From: Tautonia sociabilis
GTDB lineage: Bacteria > Planctomycetota > Planctomycetia > Isosphaerales > Isosphaeraceae
Assembly: GCF_003977685.1 (NCBI RefSeq)
Contig: NZ_RYZH01000063.1
Coordinates: 1 to 33,601 of the forward strand
DNA length: 33,601 bases
Reading direction: 5' to 3'
Shown here: positions 1 to 8,303 of the stretch, piece by piece
How positions within the stretch are numbered: position 1 is the first letter of the stretch
Layout: each line of letters opens with the position of its first letter
The notes under the pieces: model-generated
What the model saw: the letters and a program-made list of their open reading frames with translations, nothing else
What the model was told of the DNA's origin: nothing
Database searches by the model: none
Translations under genes and position numbers: made by a program

Positions 1-31
1 GGGTGCGGTCACATCGGATCGGTAGCAACCG

Positions 32-1123
32 ATGTTCTGCCCCAGCGGGGCCTCGCTTTCCACTCCCTACCACCGTAACTCGTTCCCTGGAAAGGAAGTC
101 CAGGAGAGCGGGCGGCGAGTCACGCCCGTTTACTTGTCCGAGACCAGCGACCGCACCTTCCTGAAGTCCCAGTTGCGTGTGCCCGTCGGCGTGAAGGAAA
201 AGGCGGGAGACCGACCGCTTTGCTACTGCTTCGGCCACTCGGTCGCCAGCATCAAGGAAGAGTTCCGCACGAAGGGGCACAGCGACGCTTTGCAGGACAT
301 TCGGGCGAAGATGAAAGACCCCGGTTGCCGTTGCGAAACGGAAAACCCGTCAGGGGCGTGTTGCCTGGGCAGCGTGACGAAAGGAATCAAGATCGCCCAG
401 GAGGAATTGACCACGAACGACTCAGAAATCGGACCTGTCACGACACCTCTCAGGTCACCATCGAATCGCGGCGAACGGATTGCCAAGATCGGCACCGTTT
501 TTTCAGCGATCATGGCCTCGGCCTGTTGTTGGTTGCCGCTGCTGCTGCTGACCATCGGCGTCTCCGGCGTCGGCATTGCTGCCACGCTTGAAACGTACCG
601 GCCGTTATTCATTGTGGTGACGTTCGGCTTCCTGGCGGCGGCGTTCTACTTCGCCTATCGTCCGAAGAAGTCGGCTTCGCGTGCCGCACATGATTGTTGT
701 CCTCCGGTGTCGGCTGCTGAGGGAATCACCGACGCCGATTGCTGCGACTCTGCTCAAAAGGGGCGTTTCAGCATGGTGGCAATGAACAAGGTCATGCTCT
801 GGGCCGTGACCTTCTTGGCGGTTGCGTTCTTGCTCTTACCAAATTATGTCGGCGCTCTGATTGCTGACCGGGAAAGTTCCAGCGACACCGTGACCGAAAG
901 CCCATTCGTTACCAACACGACCATCGCCATCGACGGAATGACCTGCGAGGGATGTGCCGTTGCGTTGGAGGGCCGCCTGAAAGACGTACCCGGCGTCTTG
1001 AATGCCAGAGTCGACTATGCAAAGAAGCAGGCGATCCTGTCTACTAAATCATGCTGCCCGTTTCCGAAAGACGATGTCTTCAAGGCCATCGCGGAGTCAG
1101 GCTTCGCGGGTCATATCCAGTGA
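32..1123 (+). CDS. CopZ-like / MerT / MerP-like triple-domain heavy-metal protein
   Basis: This 363-residue protein joins three metal-handling modules. Residues about 30-125 resemble the redox part of CopZ-type iron-sulfur metallochaperones (CYCFGHS at 64-70, with further Cys at 99, 101, 110 and 111). Residues about 148-210 form a MerT-like membrane hairpin with the vicinal pair C165-C166 in its first helix; Cys pairs follow at 222-223 and 237-238. Another membrane helix lies at about 254-276. A C-terminal HMA domain carries GMTCEGC (C305, C308) and a second pair at 341-342. By family knowledge, MerT imports Hg(II) and MerP or HMA domains hand over the ion; the exact metal here is inferred. 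An in-frame TAG at 23-25 limits the start to 32 or later. The N-terminal zinc half expected of CopZ is not recognisable, so the 5' end may be truncated or altered. No other mer genes are visible. Confidence 0.8.
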   Translation: MFCPSGASLSTPYHRNSFPGKEVQESGRRVTPVYLSETSDRTFLKSQLRVPVGVKEKAGDRPLCYCFGHSVASIKEEFRTKGHSDALQDIRAKMKDPGCRCETENPSGACCLGSVTKGIKIAQEELTTNDSEIGPVTTPLRSPSNRGERIAKIGTVFSAIMASACCWLPLLLLTIGVSGVGIAATLETYRPLFIVVTFGFLAAAFYFAYRPKKSASRAAHDCCPPVSAAEGITDADCCDSAQKGRFSMVAMNKVMLWAVTFLAVAFLLLPNYVGALIADRESSSDTVTESPFVTNTTIAIDGMTCEGCAVALEGRLKDVPGVLNARVDYAKKQAILSTKSCCPFPKDDVFKAIAESGFAGHIQ

Positions 1124-1318
1124 AATTCAGGACCTACTCCTGTGGGTGGCCATCGGATTCGCCGGAGAAATGCCCACACATCCCGGCTTCCCAGCCCCGG
1201 ATTCCGGCCAGGAAAAGTTCAATAGCCGTCTTGTCACCCCGACTAAGACTGGTAGACGACTTACGGCGATCCTAGAATACCCTCCGGCGGTCCGGGAACC
1301 AAAATCCCGAACCAAAAC

Positions 1319-1341
1319 GGGTGTAGCTCTCGATCCTGGAG
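1319..1341 (+). repeat. Left terminal inverted repeat of the ISKra4-type element
   Basis: Begins GGGTGTAGCTCTCGATCC. It is identical over 23 bases to the reverse complement of 2414-2436. The perfect match while the gene inside is broken suggests the ends have decayed less than the transposase. Confidence 0.85.
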
Positions 1342-1406
1342 ATTCGACCGGGCCTCGGAGATGAATGGGGTGAGGTGGAGGCCCGGTGGACTCAGGAGGC
1401 GGAGCG

Positions 1407-2412
1407 ATGGAGCGGACGGTGATGGTGCGGACGGAGTTGGAGGTGATCCTGCTGGAGCAGGCCCTGACGATGGCCCGCGAGTTGGAGGCGGTTTCCGACG
1501 CTGCCCCTGACGGTCAGGTGCTGGCGATCGCCGAGGCGGCCGCCGTCCGCTCCGGCCGCGAGTTGACCTGGACGACCCTTTAGGCGGCGTTCCGCCGCCA
1601 GGCCGAGGCGGCGGAAAACCAGGGGCTCCCGGCCGAGCCTGCTCCCGCGGCGGACGCCGCCTCATCAAGGACAAGGCGTCCCGGGCGGTCGTGACCGCCG
1701 CCGGTCGGGTCGTCGCCGCGCGGCGTTCGATGCGGTGCGGCGGGTGCGGGATGATGGCTTACCCGGCCGACGAGCGGATCGGCCTGGAGGGCTTCCTCAG
1801 CCCGGGGGCGGTGCGGCTGGCCTGTACGGCCGCCGCCAGCTGGTCCTTCCAGGTCGCCGCGGCCCGGCTGGAGGAGCTGGCCGGCCTCCGCCTGAATGAC
1901 GGGACGATCCGCCGCCACGCCCACCGGGCCGCCCGGGCGATCGGCCGCCGTCGCGAAGAGACGCCGACGACGGCCCTGGCCAAGGCCCTCGCCCGGGACA
2001 AGCAGGACGGGGCGAGTCCGGCACTCGAGGTGGAGTTCCTCGCCGACGGCGTCCTGGTCCCCACCCGCGGCGGCTGGCGTGAGCGGCTGGCGTGAGCTGA
2101 AGCTGGCCCGGGCTGCTGGACCATGTCGGCGCGACGGCCTTCGAGGGCCGGACGGAGGCCGGGCCGGCGGCGTTGGACGAGATGATTGGCGACTTCGCCA
2201 AGCACACCGAGCGGATCGGCTCCTACGGCCGGCTGCGGACAGGGCGTTCGATCGGCAGCGGAGCGGTGGAGGGCCTAGCCCGCCGGACCGGCCGCGGGCT
2301 GAAGGTCCCGGGCCGGGGCTGGAACGCCGGGAACCTGGACGGGATGGCTACCCTGGTCGCCACCCTCGACACACCCGAATGGGACGACCTCTGGTCACGC
2401 CCCACCGCCTGA
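1407..2412 (+). pseudogene. Broken ISKra4-family transposase
   Basis: The start ATG at 1407 has AGGAGG seven bases upstream. The first frame stops at 1581-1583. Homologous sequence resumes in another frame at about 1639, with a CxxG pair (RCGGCG) and a segment ending DGVLVPTRGGWR. That frame is broken by a 13-bp tandem duplication at 2071-2096; skipping one copy would restore WRELKLAR. A third frame from about 2113 holds the C-terminal part, including TGRSIGSGAVEGLARR, and ends at 2410-2412. The central catalytic portion expected between GGWRELK and the C-terminal part is absent. At least two frame changes plus an internal deletion make it non-functional, although mobilisation in trans through the intact ends remains possible. 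Confidence 0.75.
2071..2096 (+). repeat. 13-bp tandem duplication inside the transposase
   Basis: CGGCTGGCGTGAG occurs at 2071-2083 and again at 2084-2096. Because 13 is not a multiple of three, the duplication shifts the transposase frame and brings TGA codons into use. It is a clear inactivating event. Confidence 0.85.
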
Positions 2413-2413
2413 C

Positions 2414-2436
2414 CTCCAGGATCGAGAGCTACACCC
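2414..2436 (-). repeat. Right terminal inverted repeat of the ISKra4-type element
   Basis: The reverse complement matches 1319-1341 over all 23 bases. It overlaps the region just after the transposase stop and lies 27 bp before the -35 box of the next promoter. Confidence 0.85.
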
Positions 2437-2463
2437 CCCCTGAACGACTGAACGACGCTGGAC

Positions 2464-2492
2464 TTGACATGATTGCCGGTCGTTTCTAGAAT
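2464..2492 (+). promoter_or_regulatory. Strong sigma-70-type promoter
   Basis: TTGACA (2464-2469), a 17-base spacer, then TAGAAT (2487-2492), in a locally AT-richer stretch. It lies about 40 bp upstream of the 2532 start and only 27 bp from the insertion-sequence end. It probably drives the small exported protein and may read on into the RND efflux genes. Confidence 0.65.
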
Positions 2493-2531
2493 AATCGATA
2501 GTCGTATCGAAATGTCGACGGAGAGAGGCAC

Positions 2532-2900
2532 GTGATGAAGCCTCCGTTCGCGACAAAACGCTTCCTCTGCTCGATCGCGCTGATGCTAGGCGCCCTCGCT
2601 TGGTTGATGATCCTCCCGAAGGCGCGAACCGCTCATCACGACTCCGATCTCCTTGTTCGGAAGACTGTCATCACTTCTGAAGGTCCCGCAGCGATCTTCA
2701 TCCCAGGTACGTCGGCTGGGGCATCCTCCCTTGACGCCCACCTTCCCCACATGATCGAGGAGGATGAGGAAGAGTCGTTCGACGACTTCCCCCACTACGT
2801 CTCCCTCGCCTTCCTTCTACCGGAGATTCCAATCAAGGTCGTCTCCGGGCCGATTCCGGGCAACTCGCCGAGGATCGCCGCCGTCCCGCTTCGCTGTTGA
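2532..2900 (+). CDS. Small exported protein of unknown function ahead of efflux genes
   Basis: A 122-residue protein. Residues about 8-28 form an N-terminal hydrophobic stretch (signal peptide or membrane anchor), followed by HH at 35-36 and an acidic run (EEDEEE) in the middle. I recognise no family. The start ATG at 2532 (or 2535) follows GGAGAGAGG at 6-bp spacing, and a near-consensus promoter lies directly upstream. It precedes the RND adaptor by 310 bp on the same strand. A metal- or substrate-related accessory role is possible but only inferred from position. Confidence 0.6.
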   Translation: MMKPPFATKRFLCSIALMLGALAWLMILPKARTAHHDSDLLVRKTVITSEGPAAIFIPGTSAGASSLDAHLPHMIEEDEEESFDDFPHYVSLAFLLPEIPIKVVSGPIPGNSPRIAAVPLRC

Positions 2901-3210
2901 TGGGTGATCGCCTCGACCCTTCCACGCCTGCGAATGTCGGCGATCCCCCCAACGGACGGTCGGCCTAATCTCGTTGTGGGCCTCGCTCCGCCGCCTTCGG
3001 CGAGCTGAACCGTCCCCACCGATCTCTGGACCATGACGTCATCGCGTCGATCCGGAGATGCGGGGGCGTTGCTGCGTAGGGCTGCGCATTTCATTCATAA
3101 ATGCATGGCCGCGTGCAGGAGGGCCGCTCGCTCTGGACGGACCGAGCATGTCTCCCCGCGCGGCGTGGTCCCGATCAGTCAGACACTTCGTAGCCCGAGG
3201 TCCTCCGACC
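2901..3210 (+). other. Intergenic stretch before the efflux adaptor
   Basis: These 310 bases hold no convincing gene. The adaptor frame is open further upstream to a possible start at 3058, but that extension looks non-coding and lacks the membrane-anchor character. The only structure I see is a small dyad at 3086-3104. Confidence 0.5.
3086..3104. promoter_or_regulatory. Possible operator dyad upstream of RND adaptor
   Basis: GCATTT (3086-3091) and AAATGC (3099-3104) form a perfect 6-bp inverted repeat around a 7-base centre, in a short AT-rich patch about 110 bp before the adaptor start. Such dyads are common repressor sites upstream of efflux operons, but no regulator gene is adjacent, so this is a weak call. 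Confidence 0.3.
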
Positions 3211-4440
3211 ATGAATCCGTTCGCGTTCGCCCGTCGTCATCCGATCGTGACGCTCTTGCTCGTCCTCGTCCCGGCATCGGGCGCGATCCTGGCCCTGGAG
3301 GAGGTGGGCGTCGACATCGTCCCGGCGATCGATGCGGCCGGGATCGAGTCCGTGCTCGACCGCGCCGGCAGCATGACCATCGACAGTCTCAGCGGCATGG
3401 CCATGGCCGCCGAGCCCGAGGGGCAGGCGCACCAGGAGCATCAGAAGATCGTGGTCACGAGGCCCCAGGTGATGGATGTCACCATCACCGAGCCCTACGT
3501 CTGCCAGATCCACTCCCAGCGTCACATCGAAGTCTGCGCCCTGGAAAGCGGTTACTTGCAAGAAATCCTGATCAATGAAGGCCAGCAGGTAAAGCAAGGC
3601 GACCTCCTCTTCAAGATCCTCCCGGTTCTTTACCAGGCCCGCCTGTCCGCCGAAGAAGCCGAGGCGCAACTGGCCGAACTGGAATACTCGTACTCCAAAC
3701 AACTGGCCGACCAGAATGTGGTCTCCTCCAACGAGGTGAAGCTAGCTGAGGCGAAACTGGCCAAAGCCAAGGCGCGCGTGGAGCTGGCGCGCGCCGAATT
3801 GAACTTCACGAACGTCGTCGCCCCCTTCGACGGCATCGTCGATCGGCTCCACCATCAGCTCGGCAGCCTGATCGCCGAGGGAGACATGCTCACCACCCTG
3901 TCGGACAACAGCGTGATGTGGGTCTACTTCAACGTGCCCGAGGCCGCCTACCTCGCCTACATGTCCAACCGGGCCAAGCACGGCGATGACGAGCGAATCG
4001 AGCTGAAACTGGCCAATGGCGAACTCTTCCCACACGTCGGCACGATCGGAGCGATCGAGGCGAAGTTTAACAACGAGACAGGCACCATCCCCTTCCGGGC
4101 CGACTTCCCCAACCCCGACCGCCTGCTGCGCCACGGCCAAACCGGCACCGTGTTGATCAGCCAGGTGCTCAAAGACGTTCTGGTGATCCCGCAACGCGCG
4201 ACCTTCGAGCTGCTGGACAAGCGCTACGTCTTTGTCATCGACGACAAGAACGTGGCTCATCAACGGCTCATCACCGTTGAGCATGAGAAGGATGATATCT
4301 ACATTATCCAGGACGGTCTGGACGAGACCGAGAACATCGTTCTCGAAGGCGTCCGAGACGTTCGAGATGGCGAGACGATTTCCTACGAATTCGAAGATCC
4401 CCAGACGGTCCTTTCTCATCTGAAGTACCACGCCGAGTAG
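3211..4440 (+). CDS. RND efflux periplasmic adaptor (membrane fusion protein)
   Basis: This 409-residue HlyD/AcrA-type adaptor links an inner-membrane RND pump to an outer-membrane channel. Residues about 10-30 form an N-terminal anchor. An unusual leader of about 50 residues follows. Lipoyl half-motifs lie at about 104-140 and 199-232 (APFDGIV at 204-210) around an alpha-hairpin at 141-198 rich in Ala, Glu, Lys and Leu. The beta-barrel spans about 236-318 and the membrane-proximal domain about 320-395. The ATG at 3211 is chosen because the anchor starts immediately after it and GAGG lies about 10 bases upstream; the frame remains open to 3058, but that part does not look like protein. The pump gene starts 82 bp downstream. 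Substrates cannot be read from the sequence. Confidence 0.9.
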   Translation: MNPFAFARRHPIVTLLLVLVPASGAILALEEVGVDIVPAIDAAGIESVLDRAGSMTIDSLSGMAMAAEPEGQAHQEHQKIVVTRPQVMDVTITEPYVCQIHSQRHIEVCALESGYLQEILINEGQQVKQGDLLFKILPVLYQARLSAEEAEAQLAELEYSYSKQLADQNVVSSNEVKLAEAKLAKAKARVELARAELNFTNVVAPFDGIVDRLHHQLGSLIAEGDMLTTLSDNSVMWVYFNVPEAAYLAYMSNRAKHGDDERIELKLANGELFPHVGTIGAIEAKFNNETGTIPFRADFPNPDRLLRHGQTGTVLISQVLKDVLVIPQRATFELLDKRYVFVIDDKNVAHQRLITVEHEKDDIYIIQDGLDETENIVLEGVRDVRDGETISYEFEDPQTVLSHLKYHAE

Positions 4441-4522
4441 GTCCCCGCCCGTTTTCCCCCGCACGCACGCCCCGTCCCCTCCCCGTGCCGCCCATCCCGC
4501 CCAACCGCGAACCGATACCGAT

Positions 4523-7500
4523 ATGTTCACAAAAATTCTCTATCGGCCGGCCCTGGCGATTGTGATATCGATCATCCTGCTGTTCCTCGGGGTGCTGGGG
4601 ATCGAGACGCTGCCGGTGGCACAATTCCCCTCGGTGGCGCCGCCGACGGTGATGGTCACGATCTCCTACCCTGGCGCCAGTGCCAACGTCCTGGTCGACT
4701 CGGTCCTGATCCCGCTGGAGCAGTCGATCAACGGCGTCCAGAACATGCGGTACATGACCTCCTCGGCCACCAGTGCCGGCGAGGCGGCGATCACCATCTA
4801 CTTCGAGCCGGGCACCGATCCGAACATCAACGTGGTGAACGTGCAGAATCGGGTCAACATCGTGCTCTTCCAGCTCCCACCGCTGGTCGTGCGCGAAGGG
4901 ATCCTGGTCAGCCAGGTTGTTCCCAGCATGCTGATGTATGTCAATCTTTTCAGCACAGACCCGAACGCCGACCAGAAAGATCTGTTCAACTTCGCCAACG
5001 TGTATGTCATGCCGCGGCTCAAGCGAATCCGCGGGATGGGCCTGCCCCGAAACCTGGGCAATCGCATTTTCGCCATGCGGGTCTGGCTGGATCCGGATCG
5101 GATGCGGGCCTACAACGTCTCCTCCGAGGAGATCATGGAGGCGATCGCCGAGCAGAGCATCATCGGCTCTCCCGGCCGGCTCGGCCAGGCCACCGGAAAG
5201 ACGTCGCAATCCAAGGAATACGTCCTCACCTACGTGGGCCGGTACAACAAGCCCGACCAATACGAGAACATCATCCTCCGAGCCAGTCCCGACGGCGAGA
5301 TCCTGCGGCTTCGCGACGTGGCCGAGGTCGAGCTGGGCCCTCAGTTTTTCGATATTTATTCTGATATCAATGGATATCCGGCCGCTTCCATCATCCTCAA
5401 ACAAGCCCCCGGCTCCAACGCCGCCGAGGTGATCAAGGCCATCAAGGCTGAGCTCGAGCAAATCAAGGAAGAATCGTTCCCTCCCGGTATGGACTACGAG
5501 CTCGCTTACGACGTCTCCAAATTTCTGGATGCATCGATTGAGAAAGTCGTGCACACCCTGGTCGAGGCCTTCATCCTGGTTTCGCTGGTTGTTTACATGT
5601 TTCTCGGCGACCTTCGCTCCACGCTCATTCCGACCCTGGCGGTGCCGGTCTCTCTGATCGGGACCTTCTTCGTTCTGCAACTGCTTGGATTGTCGATCAA
5701 CCTGATCACCCTCTTCGCCATGGTTCTGGCGATCGGCGTCGTCGTGGACGACGCCATCGTCGTGGTCGAGGCGGTGCACGCCAAAATGGCGGAGAAGCAT
5801 CTCCCACCGTACCGGGCGACGATGGAGGTCCTCCACGAGATCAGCGGCGCCATCATCGCCATCACGCTGGTGATGACCGCCGTCTTCGTCCCCGTCACCT
5901 TCATCCCCGGACCAGTCGGCCAGTTCTACCGCCAGTTCGGGATCACGATGGCCAGCTCCATCATCCTTTCCGGCCTGGTGGCTCTGACCCTCACTCCCGT
6001 CCTCTGCGCGATGATCCTCAAGCCCCATGCCCACACTCACGACGACGCCAACTCCTCCTCGGACGTCCAGAGGCATGGGCTCGGGCTCAACGGCGACGAG
6101 CCTTCGGAGAACCGGTCCCGACCCCGGCGTCTTGGACGGCTGCTCCTACTGGCCATCGGCGGACTGCTCGTCTTGGCCGGAGTCACCTACCTGGCCTATG
6201 AGCTCTGGGGGCCGATCGGGTTCGGGTTCATCCTCCTGCCGCTGATCCAGCGCCCCTTCGACCGCGCCGTGGAGTTCGTCACCGCCGGATACACCGCGAT
6301 CGTCCGTCGGGTCGCCATGCGACGGCTGCTCACCGTCGCCGTCGTCGGCGCCTTCGCCGCCGGCACCGTCGGCGTCAACCTGGAGCTGCCAACCGGCTTC
6401 ATCCCGGGGGAAGACCAGGGAATCATCTACGCCGTGCTTCAAACCCCTCCGGGCTCCACCCTCGAATACACCAACGCCAAGAGCCACGAACTGGAAGAAA
6501 TCGTCAAGGAAATTCCGGAAGTCACCTCCGTCACCTCCTTGGCCGGCTACGAGGTCCTCACCGAAGGGCGCGGCTCCAATGCCGGCACCTGCATCATCAA
6601 CCTCAAGAATTGGGCCGAACGCGAACGCACCGCCCGGGAGATCATCGAGGAGTTGGAAGAACGCTGCCAACAGATGAGCAACGTCCGCCTCGAGTTCTTC
6701 GAACCTCCGGCCGTTCCCGGCTTCGGAACCGCCGGCGGCCTCTCGCTGCTGGTCCTCGACAAAACCAACTCCAACGACTACCAGCGGCTCGGCGAGGTGA
6801 CCGAACAGTTCATGGCCGCCCTGAGAGAACGTCCCGAATTGTCCAATCTGTTCACTTTTTACGCATCAAACTATCCGCAATACGAACTGATCATCGACAA
6901 CGATGTCGCCATGCAGAAGGGCGTTTCCATCAAGACCGCCATGGACAACCTGAACATCCTTATTGGCAGCACTTGGGAACAGGGGTTCATCCGCTTCAAC
7001 CAGTTCTTCAAGGTCTTCGTCCAGGCCAAGCCAGAGTTTCGCCGATTCCCCGAAGACCTGGAGAACCTCTTCGTCCGCAACGAACACGGGGAGATGGTCC
7101 CCTACTCCTCATTCATGAAAATCGAGAAAAAGCAGGGCCTCAACGAGATCAACCGATTCAACCTTTACACCGCCGCCCCGATCCAGTGCGCCCCGGCGGC
7201 CGGTTACAGCTCCGGCCAGGCGATCAAGGCCATCACCGAGGTCGCCGAGCGGACCCTGCCGCGCGGCTTTGACATCGACTGGGCCGGCCTTTCCTACGAC
7301 GAGTCGCGCAAGGGAAACGAGGCGGTCTACATCTTTCTCATCGTCGTCGCCTTCGTCTATCTCGTGCTGGTCGGCCAGTATGAAAGCTTCATCTTGCCGT
7401 TGGCCGTGATCCTGTCGCTCCCGATCGGCGTCTTCGGCTCGTTCTTCTTCTTGAAGCTCATGGGACTGGCCAACGACGTCTACGCCCAGATCGGCCTGAT

Positions 7501-7906
7501 CATGCTCGTCGGCCTGTTGGGCAAGAACGCCATCCTGATCGTCGAGTTCGCTGTCCAGCGGCGTCAGGAGGGGCAATCGCTGGTCGACGCGGCGGTCGAG
7601 GCCGGCAAACTCCGCTTCCGTCCCATCTTGATGACCTCCTTCGCCTTCATCGCCGGTCTGCTCCCTCTGGTTTTCGCCACCGGAGCCGGCGCGATCGGCA
7701 ACCGCACCATCGGCACCACGGGAGCCGGCGGCATGCTCCTGGGCACCCTGGTCGGCGTTCTAGTCATCCCGGGGCTGTATTACCTGTTCGGAAAGCTTGC
7801 CGACGGCCGCAAACTCCTCCAGGATGAGTCGAACAACCCGGTGAGCGAGGTCTTCGAGTATCCGTCCGTCGCCAACCTGAACGAGGCCGACTTGGATCAG
7901 GGGTGA
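4523..7906 (+). CDS. HAE1-type RND efflux pump, inner-membrane transporter
   Basis: A 1127-residue AcrB/MexB-like proton-driven exporter. The proton-relay residues are present: adjacent Asp 409-410 in GVVVDDAIVVVE, and a Lys in GLLGKNAILIVEF matching the TM10 Lys of AcrB. Two large periplasmic loops follow TM1 and TM7 as expected, with typical motifs FPSVAPP near 36 and FIPGEDQG near 626. Between TM6 and TM7 (about 500-600), where AcrB has a cytoplasmic helix, there is a His/Ser-rich linker followed by a hydrophobic stretch at 537-574, which could be one extra membrane hairpin. The HAE1 rather than heavy-metal (CusA) assignment rests on overall sequence character. It lies in the order adaptor, pump, outer-membrane factor. 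No clear Shine-Dalgarno site precedes the ATG. Confidence 0.92.
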   Translation: MFTKILYRPALAIVISIILLFLGVLGIETLPVAQFPSVAPPTVMVTISYPGASANVLVDSVLIPLEQSINGVQNMRYMTSSATSAGEAAITIYFEPGTDPNINVVNVQNRVNIVLFQLPPLVVREGILVSQVVPSMLMYVNLFSTDPNADQKDLFNFANVYVMPRLKRIRGMGLPRNLGNRIFAMRVWLDPDRMRAYNVSSEEIMEAIAEQSIIGSPGRLGQATGKTSQSKEYVLTYVGRYNKPDQYENIILRASPDGEILRLRDVAEVELGPQFFDIYSDINGYPAASIILKQAPGSNAAEVIKAIKAELEQIKEESFPPGMDYELAYDVSKFLDASIEKVVHTLVEAFILVSLVVYMFLGDLRSTLIPTLAVPVSLIGTFFVLQLLGLSINLITLFAMVLAIGVVVDDAIVVVEAVHAKMAEKHLPPYRATMEVLHEISGAIIAITLVMTAVFVPVTFIPGPVGQFYRQFGITMASSIILSGLVALTLTPVLCAMILKPHAHTHDDANSSSDVQRHGLGLNGDEPSENRSRPRRLGRLLLLAIGGLLVLAGVTYLAYELWGPIGFGFILLPLIQRPFDRAVEFVTAGYTAIVRRVAMRRLLTVAVVGAFAAGTVGVNLELPTGFIPGEDQGIIYAVLQTPPGSTLEYTNAKSHELEEIVKEIPEVTSVTSLAGYEVLTEGRGSNAGTCIINLKNWAERERTAREIIEELEERCQQMSNVRLEFFEPPAVPGFGTAGGLSLLVLDKTNSNDYQRLGEVTEQFMAALRERPELSNLFTFYASNYPQYELIIDNDVAMQKGVSIKTAMDNLNILIGSTWEQGFIRFNQFFKVFVQAKPEFRRFPEDLENLFVRNEHGEMVPYSSFMKIEKKQGLNEINRFNLYTAAPIQCAPAAGYSSGQAIKAITEVAERTLPRGFDIDWAGLSYDESRKGNEAVYIFLIVVAFVYLVLVGQYESFILPLAVILSLPIGVFGSFFFLKLMGLANDVYAQIGLIMLVGLLGKNAILIVEFAVQRRQEGQSLVDAAVEAGKLRFRPILMTSFAFIAGLLPLVFATGAGAIGNRTIGTTGAGGMLLGTLVGVLVIPGLYYLFGKLADGRKLLQDESNNPVSEVFEYPSVANLNEADLDQG

Positions 7907-8303
7907 TCGGCTCCCGGGGGGCGGCTCCGGTCGCCCCGGCGGCCGGAAACAGCAGCGGCGTCCCGCCCGGCCGGGATCAGCCACGGCACGAGGATCGAGC
8001 GGCGGCGGGGCAGTACTCCGCCGCCGCTTGCCTTGCGCCGATGGGAGACGGACGAGGGTGGGATGATTCCCGGGCTCGCCCCCCCCGGTGCCGCCCCTCC
8101 GATTCCAACAACCGAACGAATCGGCGCTCAAGGCGCGTCCCGCAGGAACCGATCAAACCTAGGTTCCCACCCTCGCGCGTCCTGCCGGGCTCGGCCACCG
8201 GTCGAGGCGGCCCAGGACATGCCGGACGCGAGCCGCGACGCTGACGCCACAGGATCGCTCGGCGGGATCGCCGGGCTTTGATCACCCTTCAGGGACGAGG
8301 CTG
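7907..8303 (+). other. 397-bp gap between pump and outer-membrane factor
   Basis: No supportable gene. The sequence is very GC-rich, and the reading frames through it are arginine- and proline-rich without family features. A GC-rich imperfect stem lies just after the pump stop but has no T-run. The gap may hold a promoter for the outer-membrane factor, but I see no good -35/-10 pair. Confidence 0.5.

Larger units (their letters stand above)
1319..2436 (+). mobile_element. Decayed ISKra4-type insertion sequence
   Basis: A 1118-bp element is bounded by perfect 23-bp inverted repeats and holds one broken transposase reading plus-ward. It is shorter than usual for the family because the middle of the transposase is missing. 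No clear target-site duplication flanks it. Immediately outside the right end, the 8-bp word TGAACGAC occurs twice in tandem (2441-2456). The family call rests on transposase sequence features: a CxxG zinc-like pair near the N-terminal third and a GSGAVE segment near the C-terminus. Confidence 0.8.

Noticed and set aside
4304..6076. 590-codon open frame opposite the RND adaptor and pump
   Set aside because: Asp/Gly/His-rich composition without family motifs; it is the antisense of well-supported genes.
7911..7946. GC-rich stem after the pump stop as terminator
   Set aside because: Imperfect stem with bulged bases and no T-run.
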